42,483 nucleotides of DNA from Rhodoluna sp. (GCA_030831605.1 JAURKU010000026.1:1-42483); one strand, 5' to 3'; positions 18,389 to 27,148 are shown, counted from the stretch's first letter. Program-made: numbers and translations. Notes: generated by a model from the sequence alone, not told the origin.

Positions 18389-18413
18389 AGCAACCAGAGC
18401 AGGTTGCTATAAA
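18389..18413 (+). promoter_or_regulatory. Inverted repeat overlapping the candidate clgR promoter
   Basis: Perfect 7-bp inverted repeat AGCAACC (18389-18395) and GGTTGCT (18402-18408), 6-base centre, running into TATAAA (18408-18413). The ATG of the regulator is at 18431 behind AAAGGAGG. This looks like an operator at or just upstream of the -10; ClgR genes are autoregulated in several actinobacteria, but the repeat does not clearly match a published ClgR box. Confidence 0.45.
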
Positions 18414-18430
18414 TTGAAAGGAGGCTCCAC

Positions 18431-18742
18431 ATGGCTTTAGTTCGTCAAGAAATAGGTGACGTACTTCGAGACCTCCGCCAACAGAAGGGTTTTACCCTTC
18501 GACAGGTGGCTAGTCGTGCAAAGGTCGCTTTAGGTTATTTGAGCGAAATTGAGCGAGGACAGAAAGAGGCATCTTCCGAGATTTTATCTTCGGTTGCTTC
18601 TGCTCTTGATGTCCCCATCTCACAGATCATGCACCTAGTCGCAGAGCGATTTGAAGCTGTTGAAACAGTGGTTATCCCAGACACTGTCCCAGCCGAATTG
18701 GTCACTAATTACGACTCCAAATCCATGGCCAATACGCGCTAG
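18431..18742 (+). CDS. clgR: ClgR-like helix-turn-helix transcriptional regulator
   Basis: A 103-residue Cro/C1-type regulator. The HTH lies at about residues 10-65 ([38 protein letters not shown]), matching the ClgR/RodZ-like regulators that control Clp protease and repair genes in actinobacteria. The tail after residue 75 is short. Start ATG has an excellent AAAGGAGG site 7 bases upstream. It lies between cinA and DUF3046-recA, the usual position of ClgR. A strong terminator follows, so it is transcribed alone or with cinA. Confidence 0.88.
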   Translation: MALVRQEIGDVLRDLRQQKGFTLRQVASRAKVALGYLSEIERGQKEASSEILSSVASALDVPISQIMHLVAERFEAVETVVIPDTVPAELVTNYDSKSMANTR

Positions 18743-18756
18743 AGGATGAAAATTTG

Positions 18757-18788
18757 AACCCCCAGCTCCGGCTGGGGGTTCTTTTTTA
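18757..18788 (+). terminator. Intrinsic terminator after clgR
   Basis: Perfect 10-bp stem AACCCCCAGC / GGGGGTT-containing arm GCTGGGGGTT (18757-18766 with 18771-18780), TCCG tetraloop, then CTTTTTT. Confidence 0.95.
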
Positions 18789-18829
18789 GCCACGGGCATG
18801 GCCAGACCGGAATCTTTGGAATTTGGGGT

Positions 18830-18835
18830 TATCGT
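18830..18835 (+). promoter_or_regulatory. Candidate leaderless -10 element for DUF3046 gene
   Basis: TATCGT ends 6 bases before the GTG at 18842 and follows the clgR terminator, so a promoter is required here. No Shine-Dalgarno sequence is seen. Confidence 0.5.
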
Positions 18836-18841
18836 CATAGT

Positions 18842-19075
18842 GTGCGCCACAGCGACTTTGAAATGCTCATGATTGATGAGTTTGGAAGCGAGTATGCCGC
18901 CGTTTTGCTCCGAGATTTGGCCCTCACCGAGCTTGATGACCGGACCGGCTCCCAGGCTCTAGCGGATGGTATCGACCCAAGAGAGATCTGGCTGGCTATT
19001 TGTCGAGCCCAGAATGTGCCAGAAGAGCGCTGGCTGGGCTTGAACAAAAAGCCGAAAGATAAACACGCCGAATAG
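18842..19075 (+). CDS. DUF3046 family protein
   Basis: A 77-residue soluble actinobacterial protein of the DUF3046 family, function unknown. It starts MRHSDFEMLMIDEFG and contains ALADGIDPREIWLAICRAQNVPEERWLG, both typical of the family, which is encoded just before recA throughout the group. GTG start, probably leaderless because TATCGT lies 6 bases upstream and no ribosome-binding site is present. Separated from recA by 162 bases with its own SOS-type promoter, so it is not in the recA operon. Confidence 0.9.
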   Translation: MRHSDFEMLMIDEFGSEYAAVLLRDLALTELDDRTGSQALADGIDPREIWLAICRAQNVPEERWLGLNKKPKDKHAE

Positions 19076-19079
19076 ATAT

Positions 19080-19108
19080 TTGTTCGTAAATTTGTTCGGA
19101 TTTATGGT
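19080..19108 (+). promoter_or_regulatory. recA promoter with LexA-type half-sites
   Basis: TTGTTC (19080-19085), 17-base spacer, TATGGT (19103-19108). Two GTTCG copies (19082-19086 and 19094-19098) lie 12 bases apart. GTAAATTTGTTC (19086-19097) differs at two positions from GAACATTTGTTC, the clear SOS box at the lexA divergon, so it is a plausible degenerate LexA site lying between -35 and -10. SOS control of recA is established in actinobacteria; the exact box here is inference. Confidence 0.55.
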
Positions 19109-19237
19109 AACTTATAAACAGTTGAAAAGTTGATTTAGTTATCAACAATTTGACGGGACACCGCCTAAAAGACGGGGTTCAGCGTAGTGTCATGACAGCA
19201 TAAAAGCAGTCGCTCAGGCGGCAGAAAAGGAAAAGAA

Positions 19238-20296
19238 ATGCCATCAGCTTCAGATCGCGATAAGGCGCTAGACACTGCGCTTGCGCAAATAGACAAACAA
19301 TTCGGTAAAGGCTCGGTAATGCGCCTCGGTTCGGACGAAAGAGCTCCGGTAGAGATTATTCCAACGGGTTCAATTGCCCTGGATGTGGCTCTCGGAATTG
19401 GTGGCTTGCCAAAGGGCCGAATCGTGGAGATCTACGGACCTGAGTCTTCTGGAAAGACCACCGTTGCACTCCACGCAATCGCCAATTGTCAGAAGGCTGG
19501 CGGGACTGCGGTATTCATCGATGCAGAACACGCGCTTGACCCTGAGTATGCAAAGGCGCTAGGCGTCGATATCGATGCGCTCTTGGTTAGCCAACCGGAC
19601 ACTGGAGAGCAGGCTCTTGAAATTGCCGACACTTTGATTCGCTCCGGATCAATCGACATCATCGTAATTGACTCAGTTGCCGCTCTTGTTCCCCGTGCTG
19701 AAATCGAAGGTGAGATGGGAGATTCGCACATTGGTTTGCAAGCCCGACTCATGTCACAGGCCCTGAGAAAGCTGACTGGTGTTCTGAACAACACCAAAAC
19801 CACAGCAATCTTCATCAACCAGTTGCGTGAAAAGATCGGTGTCTTCTTTGGCTCACCAGAAACCACAGCTGGTGGTAAGGCTTTGAAGTTTTACGCATCT
19901 GTTCGCCTTGATGTTAGAAGAATTGAAACCCTGAAAGATGGCCAGGATGCTGTTGGAAACCGTACCCGCGTCAAAGTGGTCAAGAATAAAATGGCTTCCC
20001 CTTTCAAGCAGGCTGAATTCGACATTATTTATGGCGTTGGTATCTCTAGGGAGGGAAGCCTGCTTGATTTCGGTGTTGAACAAGAAATCGTAAAGAAATC
20101 TGGAGCCTGGTACACCTACGAAGGGGAACAACTTGGACAGGGTAAAGAGAACTCGAGAAATTATCTTTTAGACAACCCAGCGGTAGCCGATGAGATTGAG
20201 AAGAAAATCAAGGCGAAACTTGGTATCGGTGTGCCAAGAGCGGTAGCGGATCTTCCTGAGGAAGAAACTACCGATCTAAAGGCTGTAAACGACTAA
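19238..20296 (+). CDS. recA: Recombinase A
   Basis: ATP-dependent strand-exchange protein and LexA co-protease. The 352-residue protein has Walker A GPESSGKT (67-74), Walker [13 protein letters not shown], the L1/L2 DNA-binding loops ([19 protein letters not shown] and the [20 protein letters not shown] region), and an acidic C-terminus. There is no intein. ATG is preceded by AAAAGGAAAAG. recX follows after one base. The leader of ~120 bases between promoter and start is fairly long. Confidence 0.99.
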   Translation: MPSASDRDKALDTALAQIDKQFGKGSVMRLGSDERAPVEIIPTGSIALDVALGIGGLPKGRIVEIYGPESSGKTTVALHAIANCQKAGGTAVFIDAEHALDPEYAKALGVDIDALLVSQPDTGEQALEIADTLIRSGSIDIIVIDSVAALVPRAEIEGEMGDSHIGLQARLMSQALRKLTGVLNNTKTTAIFINQLREKIGVFFGSPETTAGGKALKFYASVRLDVRRIETLKDGQDAVGNRTRVKVVKNKMASPFKQAEFDIIYGVGISREGSLLDFGVEQEIVKKSGAWYTYEGEQLGQGKENSRNYLLDNPAVADEIEKKIKAKLGIGVPRAVADLPEEETTDLKAVND

Positions 20297-20297
20297 G

Positions 20298-20840
20298 GTG
20301 GACTTACAAAAATTGCTAGCTTCCGCTGAGGAGGCAGCAACTAAGCCTAAATACGTTCTGCAATCGGTCGATGCGCTCGAGGAAGAGATTCGCTCGGCAC
20401 TGCTAAAGATGATTGAACGTGGTGGAAAATCTTCCGGTCAACTTCGTAAGCAACTCGTCGAAAAAGAGTATCCAGCAGAGCTAATCGATTCACTTTTAAC
20501 CAGATTCACCGAGGTCGGATTAGTAGATGATTTTGCCCTTGCCAAAGAGCACGCTCGAGTGCTTTTTGAGCGCAAGGGAAAGTCTAAGACTCTGATAGGA
20601 ATGGAACTTCGGGAGAAGGGGTTCCCGCAGGATGCTATTAAGGATGCTCTAACCGAGATCGAGTCAGATGATGAACTCGAGTTGGCTAAGGAAATAGCTT
20701 TAGCCAAGATGGCAAAAACCTCAGCTACTGATAAATCAAGCCTGGAGCGCAAGGTGGCAGGCTTTTTAGCCAGAAAAGGTTACCCAAGCTCTGTCGTTTG
20801 GTCCGCTGTTCGATACGCGAGTGAACAACTTTCCCGATAG
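20298..20840 (+). CDS. recX: Regulatory protein RecX
   Basis: Modulator of RecA filaments. The 180-residue, helix-rich protein contains the RecX triple-helix repeats: RKQLVEKEYPAELIDSLLTRFTEVGLVDDFALAKE (50-85, here noted by its ends RKQLVE and FALAKE), RGKSKT-type KGKSKTLIGMELREKGFPQDAI (~98-118) and VAGFLARKGYPSSVVWSAVR near the end. GTG start one base after the recA stop, so translation is coupled, limiting RecX to RecA-linked levels. Confidence 0.94.
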   Translation: MDLQKLLASAEEAATKPKYVLQSVDALEEEIRSALLKMIERGGKSSGQLRKQLVEKEYPAELIDSLLTRFTEVGLVDDFALAKEHARVLFERKGKSKTLIGMELREKGFPQDAIKDALTEIESDDELELAKEIALAKMAKTSATDKSSLERKVAGFLARKGYPSSVVWSAVRYASEQLSR

Positions 20841-20854
20841 TTAGGCCACTCGGC

Positions 20855-20860
20855 TAAAAT
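20855..20860 (+). promoter_or_regulatory. Candidate leaderless -10 element for miaB
   Basis: TAAAAT ends 7 bases before the miaB ATG at 20868; no upstream ribosome-binding site at useful spacing. Confidence 0.5.
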
Positions 20861-20867
20861 TGGGAAG

Positions 20868-22346
20868 ATGGAAACCAAAATAAGAAGCTACGAGGTAAAG
20901 ACCTTCGGCTGCCAGATGAACGTTCACGATAGTGAACGGCTGTCGGGCTTGCTTCAAGATGCCGGTTATGTTCAAGCTGAACCGGGTGAAGAAGCAGACA
21001 TTTTGGTTTTCAACACCTGTGCTGTCCGTGAGAATGCAGATAACAAGCTTTATGGCAACCTCGGTCAGCTGGTCGAGCGTAAAGCTGGTAATAGTGATTT
21101 TCAAATAGCGGTAGGTGGTTGCCTAGCCCAAAAAGATAAAGACAAGATTCTCGCCAAGGCACCATGGGTAGATGTAGTTTTTGGTACTCACAACATTGGT
21201 TCGTTGCCAGCGCTTCTCGAGCGTGCAAGGCATAACAGCGAAGCTCAAATTGAGATTTTGGAAGCTTTAGAGACATTCCCGAGTGATTTACCAACTAAAC
21301 GGGACTCCACCTACTCGGCCCTTGTCTCGATCAGTGTCGGTTGTAATAACACCTGCACGTTTTGTATAGTCCCAAGCCTCAGAGGTAAAGAGCGCGACCG
21401 TCGTCCAGGTGAAATTCTCTCTGAGATTGAAGCCTTAGTTGATCAAGGTGTAATTGAAATAACTCTGCTAGGTCAGAATGTGAACACATATGGAGTTGAG
21501 TTTGGCGATCGCGGGGCTTTTGCCAAGCTTCTTAGAGCTTGCGGTGCGATTAAAGGCTTAGAGCGGGTTCGATTTACTAGCCCACATCCTGCTGCTTTCA
21601 CTGATGATGTCATCGTAGCCATGGCCGAGACCCATAATGTAATGCCGCAATTACACATGCCTCTTCAATCAGGTAGCGATCGCATTTTGAAGCAGATGCG
21701 CCGTAGTTACCGAAGCGACAAGTATCTTGGAATCCTTGAGCGGGTGAGAGAACAAATGCCGGATGCTGCAATATCAACCGACATTATTGTTGGCTTCCCA
21801 TCTGAGACCGAGGATGATTTCCAAGAAACTCTTAGGGTTGTTAGAGAATCCAGATTTGCCATCGCCTACACCTTCCAGTATTCAAAACGACCTGGAACTC
21901 CCGCAGCAGAACTTCCAGACCAACTTCCCAAAGAAATCGTTCAGGAACGATACGAACGACTGCTTGAGGTGGTAAACCAAATTGCATGGGAGGAAAACCA
22001 GAAGCAGATTGGCAAAACTATTGAGGTGCTAATCGGAAATAGTGAAGGCAGAAAAGATGAGCAGACCAATCGTCTAACTGGTCGTGCGAGAGATAACCGG
22101 TTGGTGCACATCGATTGGGAGAGCGCTGCAATACCACCAAGGCCAGGGGATTTAGTTTCGGTTATGGTCACACAAGCAAAGCCATACTTTTTGATTGCTG
22201 ACCCTGGAGACCAGCCAGAGGTGGTTAGAACTCGAGCTGGGGATGCTTTTGAAGCCGCTCAGGCAGCGTCCTGCGATGTGCCAACTAGCCCAACACAGAA
22301 TAAAGGTGCGATTAATTTATCTGTTTCTGTGAAGAGCTCTAGTTAA
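20868..22346 (+). CDS. miaB: tRNA-2-methylthio-N6-dimethylallyladenosine synthase
   Basis: Radical-SAM methylthiotransferase acting on A37 of tRNAs after MiaA. The 492-residue protein has the N-terminal MTTase domain with three cluster cysteines (Cys15 in [23 protein letters not shown]), the radical-SAM motif CNNTCTFC (Cys159, 163, 166), and a TRAM domain near residues 375-445. A ~45-residue low-complexity tail follows, as in many actinobacterial MiaB proteins. miaA follows after 3 bases and supplies the substrate. Confidence 0.97.
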   Translation: METKIRSYEVKTFGCQMNVHDSERLSGLLQDAGYVQAEPGEEADILVFNTCAVRENADNKLYGNLGQLVERKAGNSDFQIAVGGCLAQKDKDKILAKAPWVDVVFGTHNIGSLPALLERARHNSEAQIEILEALETFPSDLPTKRDSTYSALVSISVGCNNTCTFCIVPSLRGKERDRRPGEILSEIEALVDQGVIEITLLGQNVNTYGVEFGDRGAFAKLLRACGAIKGLERVRFTSPHPAAFTDDVIVAMAETHNVMPQLHMPLQSGSDRILKQMRRSYRSDKYLGILERVREQMPDAAISTDIIVGFPSETEDDFQETLRVVRESRFAIAYTFQYSKRPGTPAAELPDQLPKEIVQERYERLLEVVNQIAWEENQKQIGKTIEVLIGNSEGRKDEQTNRLTGRARDNRLVHIDWESAAIPPRPGDLVSVMVTQAKPYFLIADPGDQPEVVRTRAGDAFEAAQAASCDVPTSPTQNKGAINLSVSVKSSS

Positions 22347-22349
22347 CAA

Positions 22350-23288
22350 ATGGTACTGAACCCAGAATTTATCAGTGTTGTTGGACCTACCGGTACTGGA
22401 AAGAGTTCACTGGCACTGAATATCATCGAATCTCTTGCAGCAAATGGGATTAAGGCTGAGGTGATCAATGCAGACGCTATGCAGTTTTATAGAGGAATGG
22501 ATATTGGAACCGCCAAGCTTTCTGTTGCTGAGCGAAGAGGTATAACTCACCACCTGATTGATTGGCTAGAGGTGACCGAAGAAAGTACCGCGGCTAATTT
22601 CCAAGCCAAGGCTCGGCAGAAGATCACTGAACTCAAGGAAAAGCGAATCTTGCCGATTTTTGTTGGTGGATCGATGCTATACCTGGCCTCTGTGATAAAC
22701 ACTTTCCAATTCCCCGGCCGGGACGAAAATCTCAGAGCGGAATTAGAACAGGATCTGATCGAGTTTGGGCCAGCCGCCATGCACAGCAAACTAGAACAGC
22801 TGGATCCGGTTGCCGCGAGTCGGATTGAGCCAACTAATGGAAGAAGAGTCGTCCGGGCATTAGAAATTGTGCTGCTAACCGGAGAGCCGTTTGCGGCAGC
22901 GCTACCAGAGCAGTTCGAATCATATCTACCTAATCTGCAAATAGGACTTAATTCTGATCGGCAGCATCTTCTCGAGCGTCTTGCGGAGCGAGTCAATAAG
23001 ATGTGGGAAAAGGGTTTGGTTGGGGAAGTCAGGAATCTCATAGATGGCGGATTGCGTGACTCAAAGACAGCCAGACAGGCAATAGGTTACGCACAAGCCT
23101 TGAAACAAATAGATGGGGCTCTTCCTCAAGATCAGGCTATTGCTGAAACTACCCAGTTGACCAGCAGGTATGCTCGTCGGCAAATGTCTTGGTTTAGAAG
23201 AGATCCAAGAATTACATGGTTTGATTACCAAGATCCAAATTTATTTTCAGCTGTTGAAACTTTGGTTCACACAGAACTTGCCAAATAG
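22350..23288 (+). CDS. miaA: tRNA dimethylallyltransferase
   Basis: Transfers the dimethylallyl group to A37 of UNN-reading tRNAs, the step before MiaB. The 312-residue protein has the P-loop GPTGTGKS (12-19), the catalytic NADAMQFYRGMDIGTAK region (~40-55), the DWLEV segment and the C-terminal TSRYARRQMSWFRRD motif. ATG 3 bases after the miaB stop indicates coupled translation. Confidence 0.97.
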   Translation: MVLNPEFISVVGPTGTGKSSLALNIIESLAANGIKAEVINADAMQFYRGMDIGTAKLSVAERRGITHHLIDWLEVTEESTAANFQAKARQKITELKEKRILPIFVGGSMLYLASVINTFQFPGRDENLRAELEQDLIEFGPAAMHSKLEQLDPVAASRIEPTNGRRVVRALEIVLLTGEPFAAALPEQFESYLPNLQIGLNSDRQHLLERLAERVNKMWEKGLVGEVRNLIDGGLRDSKTARQAIGYAQALKQIDGALPQDQAIAETTQLTSRYARRQMSWFRRDPRITWFDYQDPNLFSAVETLVHTELAK

Positions 23289-23293
23289 GGAAG

Positions 23294-23299
23294 TAGTCT
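23294..23299 (+). promoter_or_regulatory. Candidate leaderless -10 element for dapF
   Basis: TAGTCT ends 6 bases before the dapF ATG at 23306; no Shine-Dalgarno sequence is present. Confidence 0.45.
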
Positions 23300-23305
23300 T
23301 AAACG

Positions 23306-24181
23306 ATGACGAAAGTAAAGTTCACTAAGGGCCACGGTACCGGCAATGATTTCGTCATGTTACTTGACGAGGACGGCAGTCTGGAGCTCACAGCTGAGCA
23401 AGTTCGCAAAATCTGTGATCGTCATTTTGGCATCGGGGCCGATGGAGTGATCCGAGTAGTACCTTCGAAATTCATACCAGAAGGCGAAATGTCACTCAAA
23501 GAAGACGAGTCAGCTAGCTGGTTTATGGATTATCGAAACGCAGATGGCAGCGTCGCGGAGATGTGTGGTAACGGGGTTAGAGTCTTTGCTAGGTTTCTGA
23601 CCGAAAAGGGTTTAGTTCAATTAGAAGAAAACCAGACGCTCCATATTGGAACTAGGGCTGGGGTAAGAGACATTCAACGTAACCGTGTCGGATTCGTTGT
23701 AGACATGGGTAGATGGCAACCGGTTCAGGATGAATTCTTGGTTAGGGCTAATGGGCTGGACATCGCTAGACCTGGTCAAGGTATCAGCGTTGGAAACCCG
23801 CATGTCGTCGTAGCCCTTGCCTCCTTCGATGAGCTTGAGCAATTAGATCTGGCTCGCGCACCGCTACTAGAACCAAGCCCTGAAGACGGCGCAAATGTTG
23901 AATTTGTCGCCCCCCATGACCCGTTAGTTAATAATGGCGTTGGAAGAATCCGGATGCGGGTGTTCGAGCGCGGAGTCGGCGAGACACTTTCATGTGGAAC
24001 AGGCATTGTTGCTGCAGCTTTAGCCACCAGGTTATGGGCAGGTTCCACAGCTCCTAATCACTGGACTGTTGAAGTTCCAGGTGGGATTCTTGGCGTTCGA
24101 ATGTTTGCAACTGAAGAGGGCGAACACGTCGGACTTAGTGGGCCAGCAGAATTGGTTTTCGAAGGCGAATTCGAAATTTAA
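23306..24181 (+). CDS. dapF: Diaminopimelate epimerase
   Basis: Interconverts LL- and meso-diaminopimelate for peptidoglycan and lysine. The 291-residue protein has the N-terminal GHGTGNDFV, the two catalytic cysteines Cys87 (AEMCGNG) and Cys230 (LSCGTG), and the GNPHVVV segment. Start ATG is at leaderless distance from TAGTCT. Its 3' end overlaps the oppositely oriented methyltransferase gene by 4 bases, so the two transcripts converge with no visible terminator between them. Confidence 0.97.
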   Translation: MTKVKFTKGHGTGNDFVMLLDEDGSLELTAEQVRKICDRHFGIGADGVIRVVPSKFIPEGEMSLKEDESASWFMDYRNADGSVAEMCGNGVRVFARFLTEKGLVQLEENQTLHIGTRAGVRDIQRNRVGFVVDMGRWQPVQDEFLVRANGLDIARPGQGISVGNPHVVVALASFDELEQLDLARAPLLEPSPEDGANVEFVAPHDPLVNNGVGRIRMRVFERGVGETLSCGTGIVAAALATRLWAGSTAPNHWTVEVPGGILGVRMFATEEGEHVGLSGPAELVFEGEFEI

Positions 24182-24786
24182 TCGCGCGTTACCTTGAGCA
24201 CACGGAATCCTTTTATTGATGCGATTCTGCTTATTTGGAAACCAACACTGAATTCGTTCTCCAGCCATTTCTGCAATGAATCTGATCCGAGATTCTTCTG
24301 AACAACTAATCTTGCGCTTCCACCAGGTTTAAGTCGCGGTAGCCACGTGGCTAAAATTTCATGGAGAACTTTTTTGCCGACCCGAATTGGTGGATTGGAC
24401 CAAATTTCATCAAACATCAAAGAGTCTTTTACAACCTCAGGTGTGCAAACCTCGATGTTGTTTAGCCCCAAAGCTTCGGCGTTGATTTTAGTAAGTGCCA
24501 AGCTTTTTTGATTCACGTCAATAGCCACGATCTTTGCCTTGGGTGAGGCTAAAGCAAGCGACAGGGCTATTGGTCCCCAGCCACAGCCAACATCCAGAAT
24601 TGTTCCCTGTGGTTTAATTTCATCAAGCTGTTTTAGCAATACTTCAGTGCCTGTGTCCAGTTCATTTGGGCTAAAAATTCCAGTTGAACTCGACAGCTCG
24701 TACTTGTTCCCATAGAGCTTCACTTTGATTTTCTTCAGCCTGAGCTGCTCGTCGGCAGACTCTGAGAAGTAGTGATTGTTAGGCAC
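24178..24786 (-). CDS. Class I SAM-dependent methyltransferase, RsmC/RlmG-like
   Basis: A 202-residue methyltransferase of the MTS family (small-domain 16S/23S rRNA guanine-N2 methyltransferases). Motif I is [13 protein letters not shown] (~63-75), the acidic loop [10 protein letters not shown] (~86-95), and the N6/N2-type catalytic motif SNPPIRVGK (~130-138). The first ~40 residues carry the YYSESA-like start ([10 protein letters not shown]) seen in this family. It lacks the extra N-terminal domain of E. coli RsmC. The GTG start lies 7 bases after TAGTGT on the minus strand, so it is probably leaderless. rRNA is the likely substrate, inferred from family. Confidence 0.88.
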   Translation of the reverse strand: MPNNHYFSESADEQLRLKKIKVKLYGNKYELSSSTGIFSPNELDTGTEVLLKQLDEIKPQGTILDVGCGWGPIALSLALASPKAKIVAIDVNQKSLALTKINAEALGLNNIEVCTPEVVKDSLMFDEIWSNPPIRVGKKVLHEILATWLPRLKPGGSARLVVQKNLGSDSLQKWLENEFSVGFQISRIASIKGFRVLKVTRD

Positions 24787-24790
24787 GGAC

Positions 24791-24822
24791 TAAACACTAC
24801 TCCTAGAAAAAGGTAGTGTTAA
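24791..24822. promoter_or_regulatory. Symmetric bidirectional promoter, methyltransferase / hflX
   Basis: AACACTAC (24793-24800) and GTAGTGTT (24813-24820) form a perfect 8-bp inverted repeat with a 12-base centre. Read on the + strand this gives TAAACA (24791-24796), 17 bases, TAGTGT (24814-24819), then 10 bases to the hflX ATG. Read on the - strand it gives TTAACA (24822-24817), 17 bases, TAGTGT (24799-24794), then 7 bases to the methyltransferase GTG. Each -35 overlaps the -10 of the other promoter, so the two cannot be occupied together. Whether a regulator also binds the repeat is unknown. Confidence 0.6.
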
Positions 24823-24829
24823 CAGGGAA

Positions 24830-26302
24830 ATGAAAGAAAACCAAGCGCCTGATCAGTCTGAGGAAACCTTAGATCGAATCCTTCGCAGAGATGCTAAGGC
24901 TTTAGCACTAGGGGCTTCGGAGAGCCTGGTCGAACAGGCTGAGGCAGGACAACAAGACCTTGCCGACAGGGCCGCCCTTCAACGCGTGCCTGGGTTGTCC
25001 ACCCAAATGCAGGACATTTCTGAAGTTGAATACCGTGAATTACAGCTAGAAAAAGTTGTCTTGATTGGTATCTGGGGAGAAAACTCGCTGGCTGATGCTG
25101 AAAATTCATTGCGTGAATTGGCCGCCTTGGCTGAGACTGCTGGCGCTCAAGTCTTGGATGGCCTATTACAAAGAAGACAACATCCAGATCCCGCAACATT
25201 TCTTGGAAAAGGTAAGGCCCAAGAGCTCAGGGAACTAGTTCGAAGCCTTGGGGCCGACACCGTGGTCGCCGACACAGAGTTAGCACCCTCTCAGCGTCGC
25301 GCGCTAGAAGATGCGGTCAAAGTGAAGGTAATAGACCGGACCGCGGTCATTTTGGAGATCTTCGCTCAGCATGCCAAGTCAAGAGAAGGTAAGGCACAGG
25401 TTGAACTCGCACAGCTTGAATACTTGCTTCCCAGGCTTCGCGGTTGGGGTGAATCGATGTCGCGGCAGGCTGGTGGTCGAGCGGCTGGCGGAGAAGGTAT
25501 AGGTTCCAGAGGCCCAGGTGAAACCAAGATTGAGTTGGATCGCCGCCGAATCAACACCCGCATGGCAAAGCTAAAGAAGCAAATTGCAGGTATGAAGCCA
25601 GCTCGCGAAACCAAGCGGGCTAATCGTAGACGAAACCAGATTCCTTCCGTTGCTATCGCTGGTTATACCAATGCTGGAAAATCTTCATTGCTAAACAGGC
25701 TCACTTCCGCAGGTGTGCTAGTCCAAAATGCACTTTTCGCAACGCTTGATCCTACGGTTAGACAAACTAAAACTCCAGATGGACGCGAATACACCTTTAC
25801 AGACACCGTCGGCTTTGTTAGGAACCTACCGCATCAGCTGGTTGAAGCATTTCGGTCAACTCTTGAGGAAATAAGTGATGCCGATTTGGTTCTCCATGTT
25901 GTCGATGCTTCACATCCGGATCCTGGTTCACAAATAGAGACGGTTAGAAAAGTTATGAGTGAAGTCGGTGCTACCAATATTCGAGAGTTGGTGGTTTTCA
26001 ACAAAATCGATTTAGTCGACCAAGCGACGCTTATTGCTCTTCGAGGCATGCAACCTGAGGCTGTTTTTGTTTCCACGAGAACGGGAGAAGGATTCAGTGA
26101 GTTGGAGTTGGCTATTGCCGAGAGGTTACCTCGACCGAATGTTTTTGTGAAAGTCTTAATTCCATACAACCACGGTGAATTAGTTTCCAGGATGCATCTG
26201 AACTCAGAAATCCTAAAACTGGATTATCAGGAGAGCGGGACCTACCTCGAAGCACGAGTGAAAGAAGATCTTGCAGCTGATCTTCAGCCGTATCTGGTCT
26301 AG
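24830..26302 (+). CDS. hflX: GTPase HflX
   Basis: Ribosome-binding GTPase that splits stalled or stressed 70S ribosomes. The 490-residue protein has the HflX N-terminal domain (about 75-200, with GLLQRRQHPDPATFLGKGK), a Gly/Arg-rich helical linker (GRAAGGEGIGSRGPGETKIE, ~220-240), the G domain with G1 GYTNAGKS (278-285), DTVGFVRNLP, G4 NKID (391-394), and a C-terminal domain. Only a ~3-base leader is predicted from TAGTGT. The 3' end overlaps convergent lexA by 4 bases. Confidence 0.97.
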   Translation: MKENQAPDQSEETLDRILRRDAKALALGASESLVEQAEAGQQDLADRAALQRVPGLSTQMQDISEVEYRELQLEKVVLIGIWGENSLADAENSLRELAALAETAGAQVLDGLLQRRQHPDPATFLGKGKAQELRELVRSLGADTVVADTELAPSQRRALEDAVKVKVIDRTAVILEIFAQHAKSREGKAQVELAQLEYLLPRLRGWGESMSRQAGGRAAGGEGIGSRGPGETKIELDRRRINTRMAKLKKQIAGMKPARETKRANRRRNQIPSVAIAGYTNAGKSSLLNRLTSAGVLVQNALFATLDPTVRQTKTPDGREYTFTDTVGFVRNLPHQLVEAFRSTLEEISDADLVLHVVDASHPDPGSQIETVRKVMSEVGATNIRELVVFNKIDLVDQATLIALRGMQPEAVFVSTRTGEGFSELELAIAERLPRPNVFVKVLIPYNHGELVSRMHLNSEILKLDYQESGTYLEARVKEDLAADLQPYLV

Positions 26303-26949
26303 ACCTTGCGAAGTACTGTTACTACTTTTCCTAGAATGTTGGCGTGAGTTCCATCAATAGGTTCAAAGGCACTATTTCTAGGTAGCAACCAAGTTTTGCC
26401 GTCGCGTTGCTTGAAAGTTTTGACTGTGGCCTCCCCGTCAATTTCAGCGGCGACAATGTCTCCATTTTCAACGACATTTTGTTTACGAACAACGACCCAG
26501 TCTCCATCGCAGATGGCAGCATCCTGCATTGATTCGCCTTTGACTTTCAACATAAACAGTTCACCTGAACCAACAAGTGTCTTTGGTAGCGGGTAATACT
26601 CTTCAATGTTTTCATCAGCCGTAATCGGAATACCAGCAGCAATCTCACCGACTAGCGGAACCATGGCGGTTGCCGCCATAGGAGCACTGTTTTCTACTGA
26701 ACTGTCTTCCCAGCCTTCTGGGGTGATCAAGACTTCGGTATTTCTCGAAAGATTCTCTTGGCGACGAATGTAACCTTTTTCTTCGAGATTTGAGAGCTGG
26801 TAGGCAACACTTGCCACCGAGTTCAGCCCAACGAGATCGGCAATTTCACGCATCGACGGCACAATTCCCCTTGTGCTCTTGCTCTTCAAGATCACCTGAA
26901 GGATAGCAGCCTGGGTATCGGTCAGGGCAGCATCTGTTCTTTTAGACAT
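26299..26949 (-). CDS. lexA: SOS repressor LexA
   Basis: Represses DNA-damage genes until RecA filaments trigger self-cleavage. The 216-residue protein has an N-terminal winged helix (about 8-70; MREIADLVGLNSVASVAYQLSNLEEKGYI region), the cleavage site Ala105-Gly106 (EIAAGIPI), and the Ser140 (GESMQD) / Lys177 (TVKTFK) dyad. Spacing between these residues equals that of E. coli LexA (35 and 37). The ATG is preceded by AGAGAGG on the minus strand. It lies divergent from the LysM protein and convergent with hflX. Confidence 0.98.
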   Translation of the reverse strand: MSKRTDAALTDTQAAILQVILKSKSTRGIVPSMREIADLVGLNSVASVAYQLSNLEEKGYIRRQENLSRNTEVLITPEGWEDSSVENSAPMAATAMVPLVGEIAAGIPITADENIEEYYPLPKTLVGSGELFMLKVKGESMQDAAICDGDWVVVRKQNVVENGDIVAAEIDGEATVKTFKQRDGKTWLLPRNSAFEPIDGTHANILGKVVTVLRKV

Positions 26950-27035
26950 TTTTGAGCCTCTCTGCTTCCACCTGGGGCAGAAGTCATTTGTCAGTGGTCA
27001 TCGCTTGAATAGAGAAATCCAAGAGGTAACTATCA

Positions 27036-27075
27036 AAAATGTATTCGATTTTTGTCTTAAAATCAAACACATTTT
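27036..27075 (-). promoter_or_regulatory. lexA promoter within a 40-bp AT-rich dyad
   Basis: On the minus strand TTGATT (27066-27061), 17-base spacer, TACATT (27043-27038) is a good promoter for lexA. It coincides with an interrupted palindrome: AAAATGT (27036-27042) / ACATTTT (27069-27075) and GATTTT (27047-27052) / AAAATC (27059-27064). This is not a LexA box, so either another factor binds or the symmetry is incidental in AT-rich DNA. Confidence 0.45.
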
Positions 27076-27095
27076 CGGAAAAATTAGTAAATATC

Positions 27096-27125
27096 TTGAC
27101 AATATTCACTAATAAGTCGTAATCT
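27096..27125 (+). promoter_or_regulatory. Promoter of the LysM-protein gene
   Basis: Consensus -35 TTGACA (27096-27101), 18-base spacer, TAATCT (27120-27125). Transcription would begin near 27132, immediately before the SOS box at 27137-27148. Confidence 0.7.
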
Positions 27126-27136
27126 TGTTCGTATTA

Positions 27137-27148
27137 GAACATTTGTTC
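27137..27148. promoter_or_regulatory. SOS box (LexA operator)
   Basis: GAACATTTGTTC is an exact GAAC-N4-GTTC palindrome, the Gram-positive LexA operator core. It lies a few bases downstream of the predicted start of the LysM-gene transcript, so LexA would block that promoter. A further GTTCG at 27127-27131 may be an extra half-site. Confidence 0.85.

Noticed and set aside
22547-23041. 164-residue open frame on the minus strand within miaA
   Set aside because: Shadow of miaA: Ser/Arg-rich composition, no start signal, no recognisable domain.
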